DNA of 64,000 nt from Flaveria trinervia (lineage: Eukaryota; Streptophyta; Magnoliopsida; Asterales; Asteraceae). The translations under genes were made by a program, and so were the position numbers. The notes under the pieces were generated by a model. The model was not told where the DNA came from and searched no databases. It saw only the letters and a program-made list of their open reading frames with translations. Below, piece by piece: positions 11,765 through 23,340 of this stretch. Within the stretch, counting starts at the first letter, position 1; every line of letters begins with the position of its first letter. The stretch lies in assembly GCA_025506515.1 (NCBI GenBank), contig CM046442.1, positions 65,249,051 through 65,313,050 of the forward strand, read 5' to 3'.

Positions 11765-12894
11765 GATCAATGTAAAATAAAAAGGCAGATTGTCTTTTAA
11801 CATGTGACTATGATATGCCACAGCTTGCATCCTATTGTATTACAATAAGGATAAAAGTACTAAAGTAGGAAGTTATAAAAAAGAAACCATAAAGTATAGT
11901 TGATAAAAGTAAAAAGGTAATTAGCAACTTGTACAAGTTGATGAGTCTTTAGACCTAACAACGGAAAAGTCTTCTCCTTTTGTCAAAAGTACGTTAGTCT
12001 TCTTAGGGGTTGTTTGATTACACTAACTCAGTAAGATCTGACTGAGTCAAAAGCTGACCTAGTTTCAACTTTAAAAATATGTCTACATCTAACTAAAACA
12101 TGGCTATTTGATTCAATATCTAACTCACTCTACTTAAATGGTAAAAATTTTCATTCAATTTATATATTTCTAAGGTGTTATTTGTTCATCACTTCAACCC
12201 TCAATTCTCTTCAATTTACAATATAATTATATCCAATTAATATAATCCCACTATATTTTAACAAAATTCGATGTTTATTTATTCCTTCCATTTATCTGGG
12301 TCATGAAATTTCCAACATAAAGACCGCAGGTGAGGGGATGAACCGAGGAGGGGGGGTCGTGCTGGCAGGGAGATCCATGGGAGACCGTAGGTGGGGGATC
12401 AGTCGAGGAAGGGTCACGCTGGTGGGGGTCAGCCAAGGAGATTGGATATGATGGGGTAAGGGGAGACGACTGAACAAGGGTTGCGTAGGGGAGTTTTGCT
12501 TAGGGAGGTCACTCGATGGGGGCTGGCAAAAGGAGTTGTGCCCTTTTTCAGGTCAACATCTTTTAGTTTAGTGTCTAAGGCAAAACCCTCGGACCCACTC
12601 AGAACACAACATAGCCACGTCAAACATGTTGACCGGCTGACCAAGTCAGTCAGTCAGCTAGGTCAGCCAGAATCACACATCCCCTTAGTCTTTCGAAGAG
12701 TTCATTCTTCAAGCTTCAGAAGAATTCTTCTCTAACGTTCGGAAGACTTCACTTTTGTCTTTGGAATATTTTGACACTTAGTTATTTTTTATACATTGTA
12801 AAATCTAACAAAGTACTTCCTTCTTTGTATTTCACTGCATGCTAAGAGATCTTTGATTAGCATCATCCTTTAAGATAATCAACTTGATCTTACA
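11765..12894 (-). mobile_element. Family A LTR, truncated and split by a MITE
   Basis: Positions 11765-12005 and 12685-12894 together match most of a family A LTR in minus orientation; the roughly 325 bp equivalent to 33575-33900 are missing on the left. The right border ...CTTACA is followed by ACTCCCCC, the complement of a polypurine tract, so this is the 3' LTR of E3 on its right. On its left it runs into the truncated gag of E2. It may be an LTR shared between two tandem family A elements, with a deletion. TTCGGAAG motifs of U3 lie at about 12690-12760. Confidence 0.8.
12006..12684. mobile_element. Tourist/Harbinger-like MITE (679 bp)
   Basis: The insert begins GGGGTTGTTTGATTAC and ends ...AATCACACATCCCC, giving imperfect terminal inverted repeats of about 14 bp (GGGGTTGTTTGATT against GGGGATGTGTGATT). 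It is flanked on both sides by TTA, the 3-bp target duplication typical of PIF/Harbinger. Removing it joins two halves of the family A LTR. No transposase is visible; the GC-rich inner part (12330-12660) is unlike its surroundings. Non-autonomous, mobilised in trans if at all. The family call rests on the termini and TTA only. Confidence 0.72.
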
Positions 12895-14459
12895 AACTCC
12901 CCCAAAGCTGATGCTATCAAAAATTGAACAGTATTATGAAGTTGGATCTTCTACTTGGTTAAAGCCATCAGATCAGAGCCATTCCTATCTTCATGAGCAA
13001 GTTTAGATTCTTTAGGATTTCACAGTATCTCTTCATGTCCAAAAGAACATTCTTAATCAAGTCAAGTTTGTTTTGCTAGAAGAATACTTGTTGACCTCCT
13101 TGATCTGTTGTGAGATGCCATCTATCTGCTTTCGGAGAATACACCCAAGACATGATGGGTCTCTTAACAACTATAGGCTCTATATGTAAGGAGTTGGTTG
13201 AGTAGCATCTTTTGGTTTACCCTCAGGATGTTCTAACTCATCCTGAGGTGTAGAGGTGGATGCCTTAGAATTCTTTTTCATCCTTTACTTCAAGTCGCTT
13301 CTAATGGTAATCCTTTTCCTCTTGTATACTTTAACAAATAAGTTTGGTCATGATCATATTTTCTTCTTTTTCCATCTCAGTTTGGTCCTTCCTCTTCATA
13401 TGTTTGAACAAGGTTCATGCCCTTGCTCTGGGTCAGAACATAAAGTTAGTGGTGGATCCCTAGTAGGTATTGGTTGTGTTGTTTGTTTGGGTTGAACCTT
13501 AACCTCAACTTTATGTATAGCTTGACTTGGAGGAGAATGCAAGTCTTGAAGCTCACCCTTTTCACCTTCCGCTTGATCACCTTATATGCTCATCCATTAT
13601 GGATAGAGACAAGGGACTAAGCCTCCTACAAAAGAACCCATATAGCTTTAATAATCTCACCATCTTTTGTACATCTTTAGACTTGTTCTTGTAGGCTTTG
13701 ATGGTGACCTTTGATCATTTAGCTTCCTCTCTCATCTTTCTCTTTGCAACTTTTCCTCTTTTAGTGGCTGGATAGAGGGGGAAAAGATTCTGCCGGGTAG
13801 AAACTAATAGCACTAAAGTAGTTGATCATGTTCTCTCTATCCTATTCTTTATCTACTTGATTTTCTTCCTCTATAATCATAGTTTCTACCTCAGAAATCT
13901 CTTGAACTAGGGTGAGGATAGGAGCTTGACATAATTTTCTTTTTATTCTTTCTTCTTTGGTTTTAAGAAGTAAAGCAACATCCTTAGCCTCCTTCATATC
14001 TCTAAACACCTGTGTGTCTACTAGTTCAGTTAATACATCAAAGGGAAGATAGATTAGATCACTAATATTGCAATTCCTACTTCCCAGTTAGTTCAATCTA
14101 GCTACCCTTAACTCATCTTCTTAAGTGTTTGGCCTTTGGGCAACCGTTATTGTAGCTTGTATGAAACTACGAGTCTCTTTTTATCTTTCCTTACTTGCTT
14201 TCCTCTTCCAGTCCCTTTTCTCCTTCTCAACCTCCTATGCAGTTAGAACTTTCTTTCCTTTGTCAATCACTGGCGTGTGCGACTCGGGAAGGAGAGTGAT
14301 TTGGCCTTCCTCCATTTGTTCTTCATTAGAGATCTAGTTATGGAGAGGCTATGGGACACCTTCACTAACTTGTGTCTCACCAAGAGTGGGAGGTTCTAAA
14401 GGAACGGGACTCTCAAGGTTCACAGATTCTACAACTCGTCCTCAATTGATGCTTTCCTC
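12895..14459 (-). pseudogene. Post-pol ORF relic and polypurine tract, element E3
   Basis: CTCCCCC at 12898-12904 is the minus-strand polypurine tract. Upstream of it (rightward) the minus strand matches the E6 post-pol ORF (about 34400-36000), including the charged helix region near 13690-13770 and an ERKR-rich stretch near 14160-14250. Stops are dense and no long frame survives. It ends abruptly at repeat B copy 2 (14460), so the N-terminal half and the rest of E3 are missing from this place. Confidence 0.65.
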
Positions 14460-15100
14460 TGACATCCGGTAATTTTCTGTTATCATACTCTGTTAGTTCC
14501 GTTAAGTCTTGCATACACATGTCATGATCACACACTATTTGTGGTTGAACGTTGGTGACTTAATAATAATAACTATGATAAACAAAAATAATCTAATTAA
14601 TAATGTTGATTATTAGTTGTGATTATGGGGTTGATGATTTTATAGAATTTTAAATGTTTGTCTTATAAATTTTACGCGACAACGTGTAAAATATATTTCG
14701 TGTGTTGTGTGACTCATTGTAAATGTCTAGGATTATTATTATTGGTTAATAATACTTTTGTTTGGTAGTTAATAACTATTTCAAAAGTATTAGAAATATT
14801 GGTTTTTATAAAATAAATTAAAGGGATTATTCGATAAATATTCGAAAACTAAATATTACCATAATTAACAAAACCCTCGCCCCCAACCCCCCCCCCCATT
14901 CAGCCGAAACCCCTCCCCCACTCTCTCTTTGCAATTTTGATTAAGAAACACACATAAAGAATCGATTTTGATCAAGTTCCAAGTGTTCCATAGTGCTAGC
15001 AAGTCCATTCTTGATTCTACATGTTTAAAGGTATGTCTTGTCATGTTGTTCATAGATTTTGATTCAAGATGAATCCTTATCCAAAAATTTATGATGATTA
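14460..15100 (+). repeat. Repeat B copy 2, LTR-like, unclassified
   Basis: Starts TGACATCCGGTAATTTTC after E3 and matches the minus strand of 265-970 in order: CCGTTAAGTCTTGCATAC, TTTTACGCGACAACGTG, AAATATTGGTTTTTATAAAA, then a C-run (about 14880-14900) and GCCGAAACCCC. It is cut at 15100 by the family B LTR. The two copies lie in inverted orientation about 13.5 kb apart. No coding sequence is visible. Confidence 0.55.
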
Positions 15101-15223
15101 TGTTGCACCCTGAAAGGATCATACATGCCAACTCAATGGGTGAATTGATGATTGTTCAACTGGAATCCCACAAGTCCAAGATGCAATTCGGATGAAGATA
15201 TGCAAGAAAAATAACAAGTGTTA

Positions 15224-15540
15224 TCTTCCGCATTAGTCAATGCGGAAGACAAAAATCTGATGCGGACAAGTGTTTACTCTTCCGCATTAACTAATGCGGA
15301 AGACACAATACTTATGCTGAACAAGTTACTCTTCCGCATTGACTAATGCGGAAGAACAAAAGAAGATGCGGACAAGACTTTGATCATCCGTATTGACAAA
15401 TGCGGATGACTAACCAAATGCGCACAAGTGTTTGCTCATCCGCATTAACCAATGCAGATGACCAACTTACTAATGCTGATGATCAAGTGGAAATGCGGAT
15501 CAAGATTATCTCATCCGCATTGGACAATGCGGATGAACAA
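15224..15540. repeat. U3 palindrome array, family B LTR
   Basis: Three units TCTTCCGCATT-4 nt-AATGCGGAAGA (15224-15249, 15279-15304, 15330-15355) have 11-bp perfect arms and 4-nt centres. They are followed by three units of the CATCCGCATT...AATGCGGATG type, some with mismatches. Each can form a cruciform or a dimer-binding site. They sit 90-400 bp upstream of the LTR TATA box, the usual enhancer position in U3. The same array is seen in 28980-29360 and in the solo LTR. Confidence 0.85.
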
Positions 15541-15626
15541 GCAGAGATGCAGATTAAGACAGACTAGTTTCTGATGTAATAGGTCAGGGGTAGTTTAGAC
15601 ATTTTGTAAAGGCATCTTGTCTTGTC

Positions 15627-15634
15627 TATAAATA
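15627..15634 (+). promoter_or_regulatory. LTR TATA box, element E4
   Basis: TATAAATA in the LTR downstream of the palindrome array and about 220 bp before the LTR end. The equivalent minus-strand box is at 28902-28909 in the E5 LTR. It is the expected RNA polymerase II promoter core for family B. Confidence 0.7.
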
Positions 15635-15856
15635 GAATAGTTTACCTCGTACTGAGGTTATGGTTGACACATAGAGGATTTTGTTGTAATTATTCTCTGT
15701 AATTTGTCAACATTCATATATCAATATAAACAGAATTTATGAGTAATTGTTTTGCTTGATTGTTCTTCGATTGTTTATTTTTGCCACTCAATCGTTGACT
15801 TGATTATCATATTCAATTCTTAGTAAGAATATCACTCTTACTAAAACCCAGTCAAG

Positions 15857-15868
15857 TGGTATTAGAGC
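15857..15868 (+). other. Primer-binding site, element E4
   Basis: TGGTATTAGAGC, 2 bp after the LTR, differs by one base from TGGTATCAGAGC, the complement of the plant initiator tRNA-Met 3' part used by many Ty1/copia elements to prime minus-strand DNA synthesis. Confidence 0.85.
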
Positions 15869-16102
15869 TTTGGCTCTCGATTCTCTTTTAGATCTACGCA
15901 CAGACTGAATAGAACTCGATTGATGTGATAATCAAGTTGCTAGTAGTAGATATCATCATCTCTACTTAGCAACCAGCAAGAATACTCCTCTCACACAGCT
16001 AGAACACGCATTCTGAACCTCAACAGACCTGCTTGAACAATTTGGACTCATCAAACATAATCAATCTTAAAATCAACTAAATCTATACTTACACATATCA
16101 AC

Positions 16103-17405
16103 ATGGATTCTAACAGTTACTCTAAATTAGGTCATACACCTAAACTTCCATGCTCAAATACAAATCCGAGTTTAAACAATGGAGAATACGGTTTAGAAAT
16201 TATATCACAGGTGTAGATCCTAACTTTTGGATCTCAATATGTAAGGGTCCACATATTCCTGTTACTTTATCAACAGCTCAAGCTGCACTGTACAAGACTG
16301 CTAGAATACCAATTGAAGACTTAAATTTGGATGAAGATGACTATAAGAAAATCAAAATTGATCTTAAAGCATACTCTGTTTTGACTCAAGCACTCAAAAT
16401 GGATGTGCTGAAAATATTAAAAAAATATGGAACTCAAAGCTGTTTGGGATGCTCTCAAAATTATATGTGAATGTAGTAGTGAAGTTGCTGAAATTAACAA
16501 AGACAAGCTGGTCAATCAGTATGAAACCTTCCATCACACCAAACGAGAATCCATATCAAAACAACTGCATAGATTTGTACAGTTTGTCAATGACTTGGAA
16601 ATTATGGGTGTTTCATACAACATTAAAGAACTCAACAAGAAAATGCTCCACAGTCTACCTGAAAGCTGGAAGCAAAATGTCACAATGTTGAAAAATACTC
16701 TTGATCTTGAGAGTACAACTCTAGACATTATGATAGCCAAGATTGAAGCTTTGGAACTTGATGAACGAAGCAGAAATCTGAGTGGGCCAAGCGTTATTGA
16801 AGCCTACAAATTCCTTGAGAATCACATTCTGTTGAAAATGCTTTCATCATAGAGGAAGATGACTTGATCTCATCAAGAGATCAGATGAACAATACTGGTT
16901 CATTGCATCTCCATCATTCAATCACCATTCAACTTCAGCACAAGCACCAAAAGTCTCCACAGTACCTCCAATCTCTCCAAAGAGCAAAAGGCAACCTACA
17001 ATGACTTCGTTGCAAGTTTTGAAGCATATTTTGGGGGAAGACTTAGTTCAGCCTATTTATACACGAAGATTTAAAAGAACTAGATCCTGATAATGTTGAG
17101 GAGATGGATCTAAAGTGGCAAATGGCAATGATTGCCATGAGAGCAAAGAAATTCTTGAGAAAGGAAGAAAATTGAGTCTGAATGAGAACACAAAGCTTGG
17201 ATATGACAAATCCAAGGTAAAATGCTTCAACTGTGGAATGACTGGTCATTTCTCAAGAGAGTGCAATCTCCTAAAAGAACCAACCATTCAAGGAACTCTC
17301 CTGGTCAATCATCCTCACAGCCCAATTCAAACTATCGCTCAAACAATCATCAATAGCAATACCATCATTCTCATCATCAACAAACATACCAGAATCAACC
17401 ACAGC
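16103..17405 (+). pseudogene. gag: Copia gag, element E4
   Basis: The start at 16103 (MDSNSYSKLGHTPK) is aligned with the E5 gag start at 28432. It contains the UBN2-type core (FKQWRIRFRNYITGVDPNFWISICKGPH; NQYETFHHTKRESISKQLHRFVQ; LHSLPESWKQNV) and an intact CCHC knuckle CFNCGMTGHFSREC at 17223-17264. It is disrupted by a stop near 16150 and frameshifts near 16440, 16850 and 17060. The sequence is a close, inverted relative of E5 gag. Role: capsid and genomic RNA binding. Confidence 0.88.
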
Positions 17406-19285
17406 TGAAAAATCAAGCCATGCAAGCAGTGAGCCTTCTACCAGTGCTCTTGCGATCAAACAAGATATATGTGACTAGAGTGTGTATGCTGAGGAAGTCA
17501 AGCCTTAATTCCAGAATCATCCTCTCATGGCTCATATCAATGATGGACCATGTGCAATGCCTACTAGGTAAAAACTAACCTTTGTAGTGAGAAATGCATA
17601 AATGAATTACAAAAGTATAGAGAACATCATCATAAATGGCAGATAAAATTAAAGACGAAAAGGTGAAGTCAGAAATGATGAAGAGAGAACTAAAATGTTT
17701 TGAAATCAAAATCAAATCTCTCATTTCTGACATAGAAAAATTGCATGGTGAGAAATACAATCCTGTAGCTGAAAATGAGCTACTTACTTAAAAGTTAGCT
17801 CAAGCTAAAGCTCAATAATCTATGACTGAAATCAAACTTGAAAAGTTTCAAATGTCTTTAGTCAAGCTGCTAGAAATGCTGGATTCAAAAAGATCCAAAG
17901 GACATGTCAGGGATTGGGTATAATTCATGTCCTCCACCATACAATGACAATTACACTGTCATGCCTGACTCTGTATCACTCTCTGAATCAAGTGAACCTA
18001 AAATTGTGGAACCTAAATCAGAAGTGAAACAATTGACAAATCCTGAAAACAAACCTGATTTATTTAGAAACCAATGAGGACAAAATCAAGTTAGGACACC
18101 CAATCAAAATCAAAGAGTGTTCTGACAAGACAGTGATTGCAAAAAACCATCAAGCCCTGTAAAAGCAATTGTACCTTTTATAAAATTCATACATTCTGTT
18201 TTACAAGGGAAAAATAAATATGTCAAAACAGTGAAACCCACTACTGAGAGTAGTTCTGATAATGAGATTGTATCTCGACAAAATTCAAGTAAATCGGAAA
18301 AGGTTTCACTGAAAAAGAAACCAACTGTAAAACTAAGTTCAACACACAAAATTTCATGAGACCCACAGTCATCCAAATTAAGGTAGGGAGTTGGTTTGAT
18401 ATCTGTAATAAAGAACATGTTGACCAGTTTGAGAAAGTGGTGAGAAGTAGGTTGAAGAAACGAAAACAGCCCAGACAACTAAACAAGAGTGGTACTGTGA
18501 AACAATCTACAAAAAGGGCTAATTCTGATTCATCACCTAAAGAAAAGAAAGTGACTCATCAAAAGAAAGTATGAGTTAAGTCACTCAAAGAACAATCTGA
18601 TTCAAGAAACAAACAAATACATTATGATATTTGTGACATGTTCAATCGCAAGACAGATAAATGCTTCTTCAACCAATATTGTTCTATCTGTGATATGAAC
18701 AATCACTCCACCAAAATTGTTATTTCAACAAGTATTGTTCAATCTGCGACATAATGAAATCACAATACATGTGATTATTACTTCAATCAAAAGGGGTTGA
18801 GAATTCCACAACACAAGCCCATCCCAAAAACATCTACTTTAATGCATTCTGTCAAACATCATCAACAGAATAATCAATCTAGGACTTCTAGATCAAAAAT
18901 GACAGAAATGACTCAAAGGATTTAAGGAAAGGTCAAAGAAATCATCTCACAATGAAACACAAAATTGACCTTCCAAAGCAAAAACCAACTCTTGATAATG
19001 AAACTCGGGCTAAACTTTTACAAAGAAATAGAAACCAACGATTTCATTATTCATCTGAATCCTCAATGGATGTAGATGAGATGACTCAACCAATTCATTA
19101 CCAAAAATCTCCCAAATCACCTTCATCTAAATCACCATTTAGAGGAAAATACCAGGAGGTGACTATCATGAATAGGAACGGAAAACCCAAGACCATCATG
19201 GCTTGGGTTCCTTATTCTAATTTGTTCTTTTTGTTTGTAGGTTCATCCACACAGGTCTAATAGCCTATGGTATGTAGATAATGGA
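17406..19285 (+). pseudogene. Gag tail, knuckle repeats and protease start, element E4
   Basis: After the knuckle come the coiled-coil tail (near 17580-17900), the GIGYN-CPP motif (about 17915-17940), a Ser/Lys-rich linker, CCHC-like units (YDICDMFNRKTDKCFFNQYCSI... near 18625-18750), a basic segment with RNRNQRFHYSSESS (about 19024-19065), and finally the protease entry SLWYVDNGC, where the catalytic DSG reads DNG. The match to the E5 minus strand stops exactly at 19285/19286, where LTR X begins. Multiple stops. Confidence 0.75.
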
Positions 19286-20872
19286 TGTTAAACCCAAGAC
19301 ATCGAAAATGTGTATTACATCACTTAATGATTTTGATTGGTGTTCTTCAATAGTTTTCTGGTTCATCATTCGATTTAGGTTAGCCGTTCAAGACTTAGGT
19401 TTTGGTTTCCAAATCTGTTGAAGTTATACCTTATCTTTGAAATGACTGCTGTTCTGAATCAATGACAAGAATGTTAAAGGATGAAACACAACAAAATCTT
19501 TGAATGTTGTGGACGATGATGATGAATGATAGTGGTGTACTGTAGTTTTACGCTCATCTCACTATAAGTTCTCTCAAATTGAAAAGTATTAAATGACCTA
19601 TTCAAATTCCTTTAAATAGTCAAATAATACAATTTGAAAAATTTTACAAGTTTACAAGCATATACAGTCAACACTGTAGCAAATGCTGAACTTTAATTTT
19701 TTTTAATTTTGGTGATCCGCATTTGTTAACTGTAGCATATGCGGAAGACAAACTTTTGACTTGACAGTCCGCATTTGACTACATTTGGTCATCCGCATTT
19801 GTTACTGTAGCTAATGCGGAAGACTTAATTCTTGATTGACTGTCCGCATTACTCTACTCTTACAAATGCGTTTGATTTTATTCTATCAGCATTTGGGCAC
19901 TGTTGCAAATGCGGAAGTTAAACTTGAAATTTTGGGTGTCCGCATTGTATACTGTTGCAAATGCGAAAGTTAAACTTGAAATTTTGGCTGTCCGCATTGT
20001 ATACTGTTGCAAATGCGGAAGTTAAACTTGAAATTTTGGCTGTCCGCATTGTATACTGTTGCAAATGCGGAAGTTAAACTTGAAATTTTGGCTATCCGCA
20101 TTGCATATTGTTCCAAATGCGATAGTTAAACTTGAAATTTTGGCTGTCCGCATTGTATACTATTGCAAATGGGGAAGTTAAACTTAAAATTTTGGTTGTC
20201 CGCATTGTATACTGTTGCAAATGCGGAAGTTAAACTTGAAATTTTGGCTGTCCGCATTGTATACTGTTGCAAATGCGGAAGTTAAACTTGATATTTTGGT
20301 TGTCCGCATTGTATACTGTTGCAAATGCGGAAGTTAAACTTGAAATTTTGGTTGTCCGCATTGTATACTATTGCAAATGGGGAAGTTAAACTTAAAATTT
20401 TGGTTGTCCGCATTGTATACTGTTGCAAATGCGGTAGAGCAAAGTTCACACACTATTGCGGTAGAGTAAAATCATTGTCCGCATTAGTTGCACTTCAAAA
20501 ATTATTGTTACCCGCATTGGTTATATGCATGGGTTACCTTCACCCGCATTAACTAATGCACTTACCTGCATTATCTTTTGAACTAAATCAAAAGTTAATG
20601 TGATTGAATTGATTATTCATCTTATAAAGAGGAGTCCTTGATTGATTTTTCTTATGAAGTTGGCTGTTGAGTTGTCAATTTTTGCTTGGATTGACTTGTA
20701 TGTTACAACAAATATAAGTTTCCCAATTTTGACAGATCTTGGGCTTATCATGCTTCTAAGAATCTGAATAAGCTGAGATATAATGGTTGACTTATTGCAA
20801 CAACACCAACCAAAATTCCTTTTGTTTTGTTTTTCAAAATTGAGTTAATAAACAAAAATTTGAACTTACTCA
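19286..20872 (-). mobile_element. LTR X, probable minus-orientation 3' LTR (about 1.59 kb)
   Basis: The sequence opens TGTTAAACCCAAG and the proposed right end is ...CTTACTCA, followed after 13 bp by a C-run that reads as a polypurine tract on the minus strand (20886-20893). It contains a palindrome-rich zone in U3 position, the 52-bp tandem array, and a weak minus-strand TATTTAAAG near 19606. It is clearly not the family B LTR, although the body to its right ends in a family B 5' LTR. The right border is the less certain one. Confidence 0.5.
19885..20436. repeat. 52-bp tandem repeat, about 10.5 units
   Basis: Units starting TGTCCGCATTGTATACTG begin at 19937, 19989, 20041, 20093, 20145, 20197, 20249, 20301, 20353 and 20405, always exactly 52 bp apart; a partial unit precedes and the last is partial. 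Each contains CCGCATT...AATGCGG as an imperfect hairpin. The units at 20145 and 20353 share the same private changes and are four units apart, pointing to a 208-bp block duplication. More diverged relatives (CCGCATTTG...TAATGCGGAAG) flank it at 19710-19870 and 20430-20570. Confidence 0.93.
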
Positions 20873-21858
20873 AAATTTTAAATTACTCCCCCTAAAGTTT
20901 ATGTCCACATTTGGAGAGAAACTTTAAAGATTTTAAAAGGTTTGATAATAAATTTTACTTTTTGATTAATATTAATAATGAAGAGAAAAATCTCTTTGTT
21001 GGGATCATATCAATTTTATATTACACATGTGCATCCTTTATAATTAAACAGACAATATTATGAACTTAAAGATTGATGGTATGTTTGTCCTCTTAAGTTC
21101 ATACCTGGTTGATATTTTGAGGCAAATGACTTTTATCATGTTTTGGTTGATTTATTATTCAGTATGTACCTCACACACATAAGCATGGAATGATCAACCC
21201 TCCTTATACAATGCATGGTAGAACTTTGTCACAACTTTTCTTACAAGGTTATTTAAGTTATGAAATCTCATATTCACTGATCCTCATTGGGATTCTTTTA
21301 ATTTGATCCTTTTTCATGTTGATCTACAAGGGGATTCTTTTCACCTCACTTTGGAAGGTAATCCATGATACGATTCTTTTGATCATTCACTTGGAATGTA
21401 TTATTTTGTTTATTCATCCAATTTTGGATGTGTTCCACATTGGGAATCTTTTGGATCATGACATCTGCACTATGTGCAAGTTTCATCAGGTCTTTGCTTA
21501 GCAAAACAAAGATGAAACATGATATGGTGAAAGAGATTCATAAAGTATCATTACGTGGTGTGTTTAGGTTACTACACACACATGCATTCAGATAAGCCAA
21601 TACATACCTGTACTTAGTGATGAGTGTTTCACAATTGAATATGTCTTTAATTCATCACCGCATGTATCTTTTCTTCCAAGTTGAACCTACCAACAAATCT
21701 GGTAAGTCATTTCAGTCTTTTACATTTTGAAATTAATCACAGTGAATGATATAACGACCGTAATTATATCATTTCCCATGATTCTTTTCGTCATATGACT
21801 TGATTTCTTTTTGTGGTTTTTCTGATGTTTTTAAAATATTTTTGATATTTTTCAACGT
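20873..21858 (-). other. 3' region between E5 pol and LTR X, with polypurine tract
   Basis: No post-pol ORF is visible. The minus-strand polypurine tract AGGGGGAG is at 20886-20893. At 21078-21110 lies GGTATGTTTGTCCTCTTAAG, which has counterparts at about 30662 and 46265 in the 3' regions of E8 and E7. The rest is AT-rich and non-coding as far as I can see. Confidence 0.5.
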
Positions 21859-21859
21859 T

Positions 21860-23340
21860 TTACTCAAGGTTAATCATGCCAATTGACTGAACCAAAAAAT
21901 CAAACCTACTAGGGTCAAATGCCTTGGTAAACAAATCAGCTAATTGATTTTCTATTGGTACTTGAATCAATTTGATTAAACCCTTTGGAGCACAGTCTCC
22001 CAAAAAATGATATCTAATTTCAATATGTTTTGTTTTTGAGTGCTGATCTGGATTATTAGTTATAAAGACAACAACTGTGTTGTCAATAGAAATTGGTGTA
22101 TGCAAAAAGTTAAAACCATAATCAAGCATCTGGTTTTGAATCCAGAGAACTTGAGAGCAACATGCTGAAGCAGCAATATACTCAGCTATGGCTGTGGACA
22201 CAGACACATTTGTCTGCCTCTTGCATTGCCAGGATACTAGTCTGGGACCAAGAAATTGACAACCGCCAGAAGTGGATTTTCTATTGAAGTTGCATCCTCC
22301 ATAATCACTGTCTGTGTAGGCATAGAGATTAAATTCTCCTTCCTTTGGATACCATAATCCGAGAGCTGGTTTGCCCTTAGATATCTGAATATCCTCTTGA
22401 CTGCGTTCACATGTGATTCTTTTGGATTAGCTTGATATCTAGCACACACACAAACACCAAACATAATGTCAGGCCTACTGGCTGTTAGATACATAAGTGA
22501 ACCTATCATTGATCGATAGTGAGTTTGATCCACTGATTTGCCTTAAGGGTTAGGTCCAATCTTCACTTTAGTATCTACAGGAGTTCTGATAGACTGATAG
22601 TGAGCAAAGTGAAATTTCTTCAGCATGGTTTCTACATATTTTGATTGACTGATGAGGATTCCATCTGCTGTTTGCTGGACTTGCACTCCCAAAAATAATG
22701 TGAGTTCCCTCATAGCACTCATTTGAAACTTTGAATGCATAAGATCTTCAAATTCTTTGCAGATTTGTTTGTTTGTCTAGCCAAATATAATGTCATCCAC
22801 GTAGATCTGGACTAACAACATGTCTTTTCCTGTTATTCTTCTAAAGTGAGTCTGATCAATCTTTCCTCTTTCATACCCATGTTAAAGAAGAAAGGATGAT
22901 AGAGTCTCATACCACTTTCTTGGAGCTTGATGAAGACCATACAGAGCTTTGTCGAGCTTGTACACTCTGTGAGGGAAATATGGATCTTCAAAGCTAGGTG
23001 GTTGACTTACATAGACTTCTTCAGCAATCTTTCCATACAAGAAGGCACACTTTACATCCATTTGATAAACAGTAAATTTCATCGACGCAGAATATGCGAG
23101 AAAGATTCTGATTGCTTCTAGTCTGGCAACAGGAGCAAACACCTCGTCGTAATCAATTCCTTCTTCCTGAGTGTATCCCTGTGCCACTAGTCTTGCTTTA
23201 TTTCTAATGACAATCCCTCTATCATCAGTCTTGTTCCTGTATAGCCATCTGGTACCGATAGGGCATTGTCCTTCGGGAAGATCTACCAGCTGCCATACTT
23301 CTTGTTTCTTGAATTGGAGCAATTCTTCCTACATTGCTTC
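21860..23340 (-). pseudogene. pol: Copia RT and RNase H, element E5
   Basis: On the minus strand: RT start (GTRWLYRNKTDDRGIVIRNKARLVAQGYTQEEGIDYDEVFAPVARLEA, 23090-23260), MDVKCAFLYGK, ALYGLHQAPRKWYETL, then LLVQIYVDDIIFG at about 22783-22815 (catalytic YVDD), LTLFLGVQV, and RNase H with a changed AEAEY (AIAEYIAAS) and TKHIEIRYHFL. The N-terminal RT is open for 146 codons. Breaks occur near 22880, 22760, 22535 and 22235. It synthesises element cDNA and degrades the RNA template. Confidence 0.9.

Larger units (their letters stand above)
15101..15854 (+). mobile_element. Family B copia 5' LTR, element E4 (754 bp)
   Basis: Begins TGTTGCACCC and ends ...AAAACCCAGTCA. It matches 28681-29436 (minus) and the solo LTR at 5639-6376. 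U3 carries six near-perfect palindromes (15224-15540), then TATAAATA at 15627-15634, then R/U5. The PBS follows 2 bp after the end. The 5 bp before it are GATTA; no partner duplication was found because E4 is truncated. Confidence 0.92.

Noticed and set aside
12331..12735. Open frames on both strands in the GC-rich block
   Set aside because: They lie inside the MITE, show no transposase motif (no DDE region) and no similarity I recognise.
15210..15550. Possible CRISPR-like array (short palindromes with spacers)
   Set aside because: The units are U3 palindromes in a plant LTR, spacing is uneven, and they recur at every family B LTR; no cas gene and the wrong kind of genome.
20319..20552. 77-codon frame with internal repeats
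   Set aside because: A translation of the 52-bp tandem array; 52 is not a multiple of 3, so it cannot maintain a repeat protein frame.
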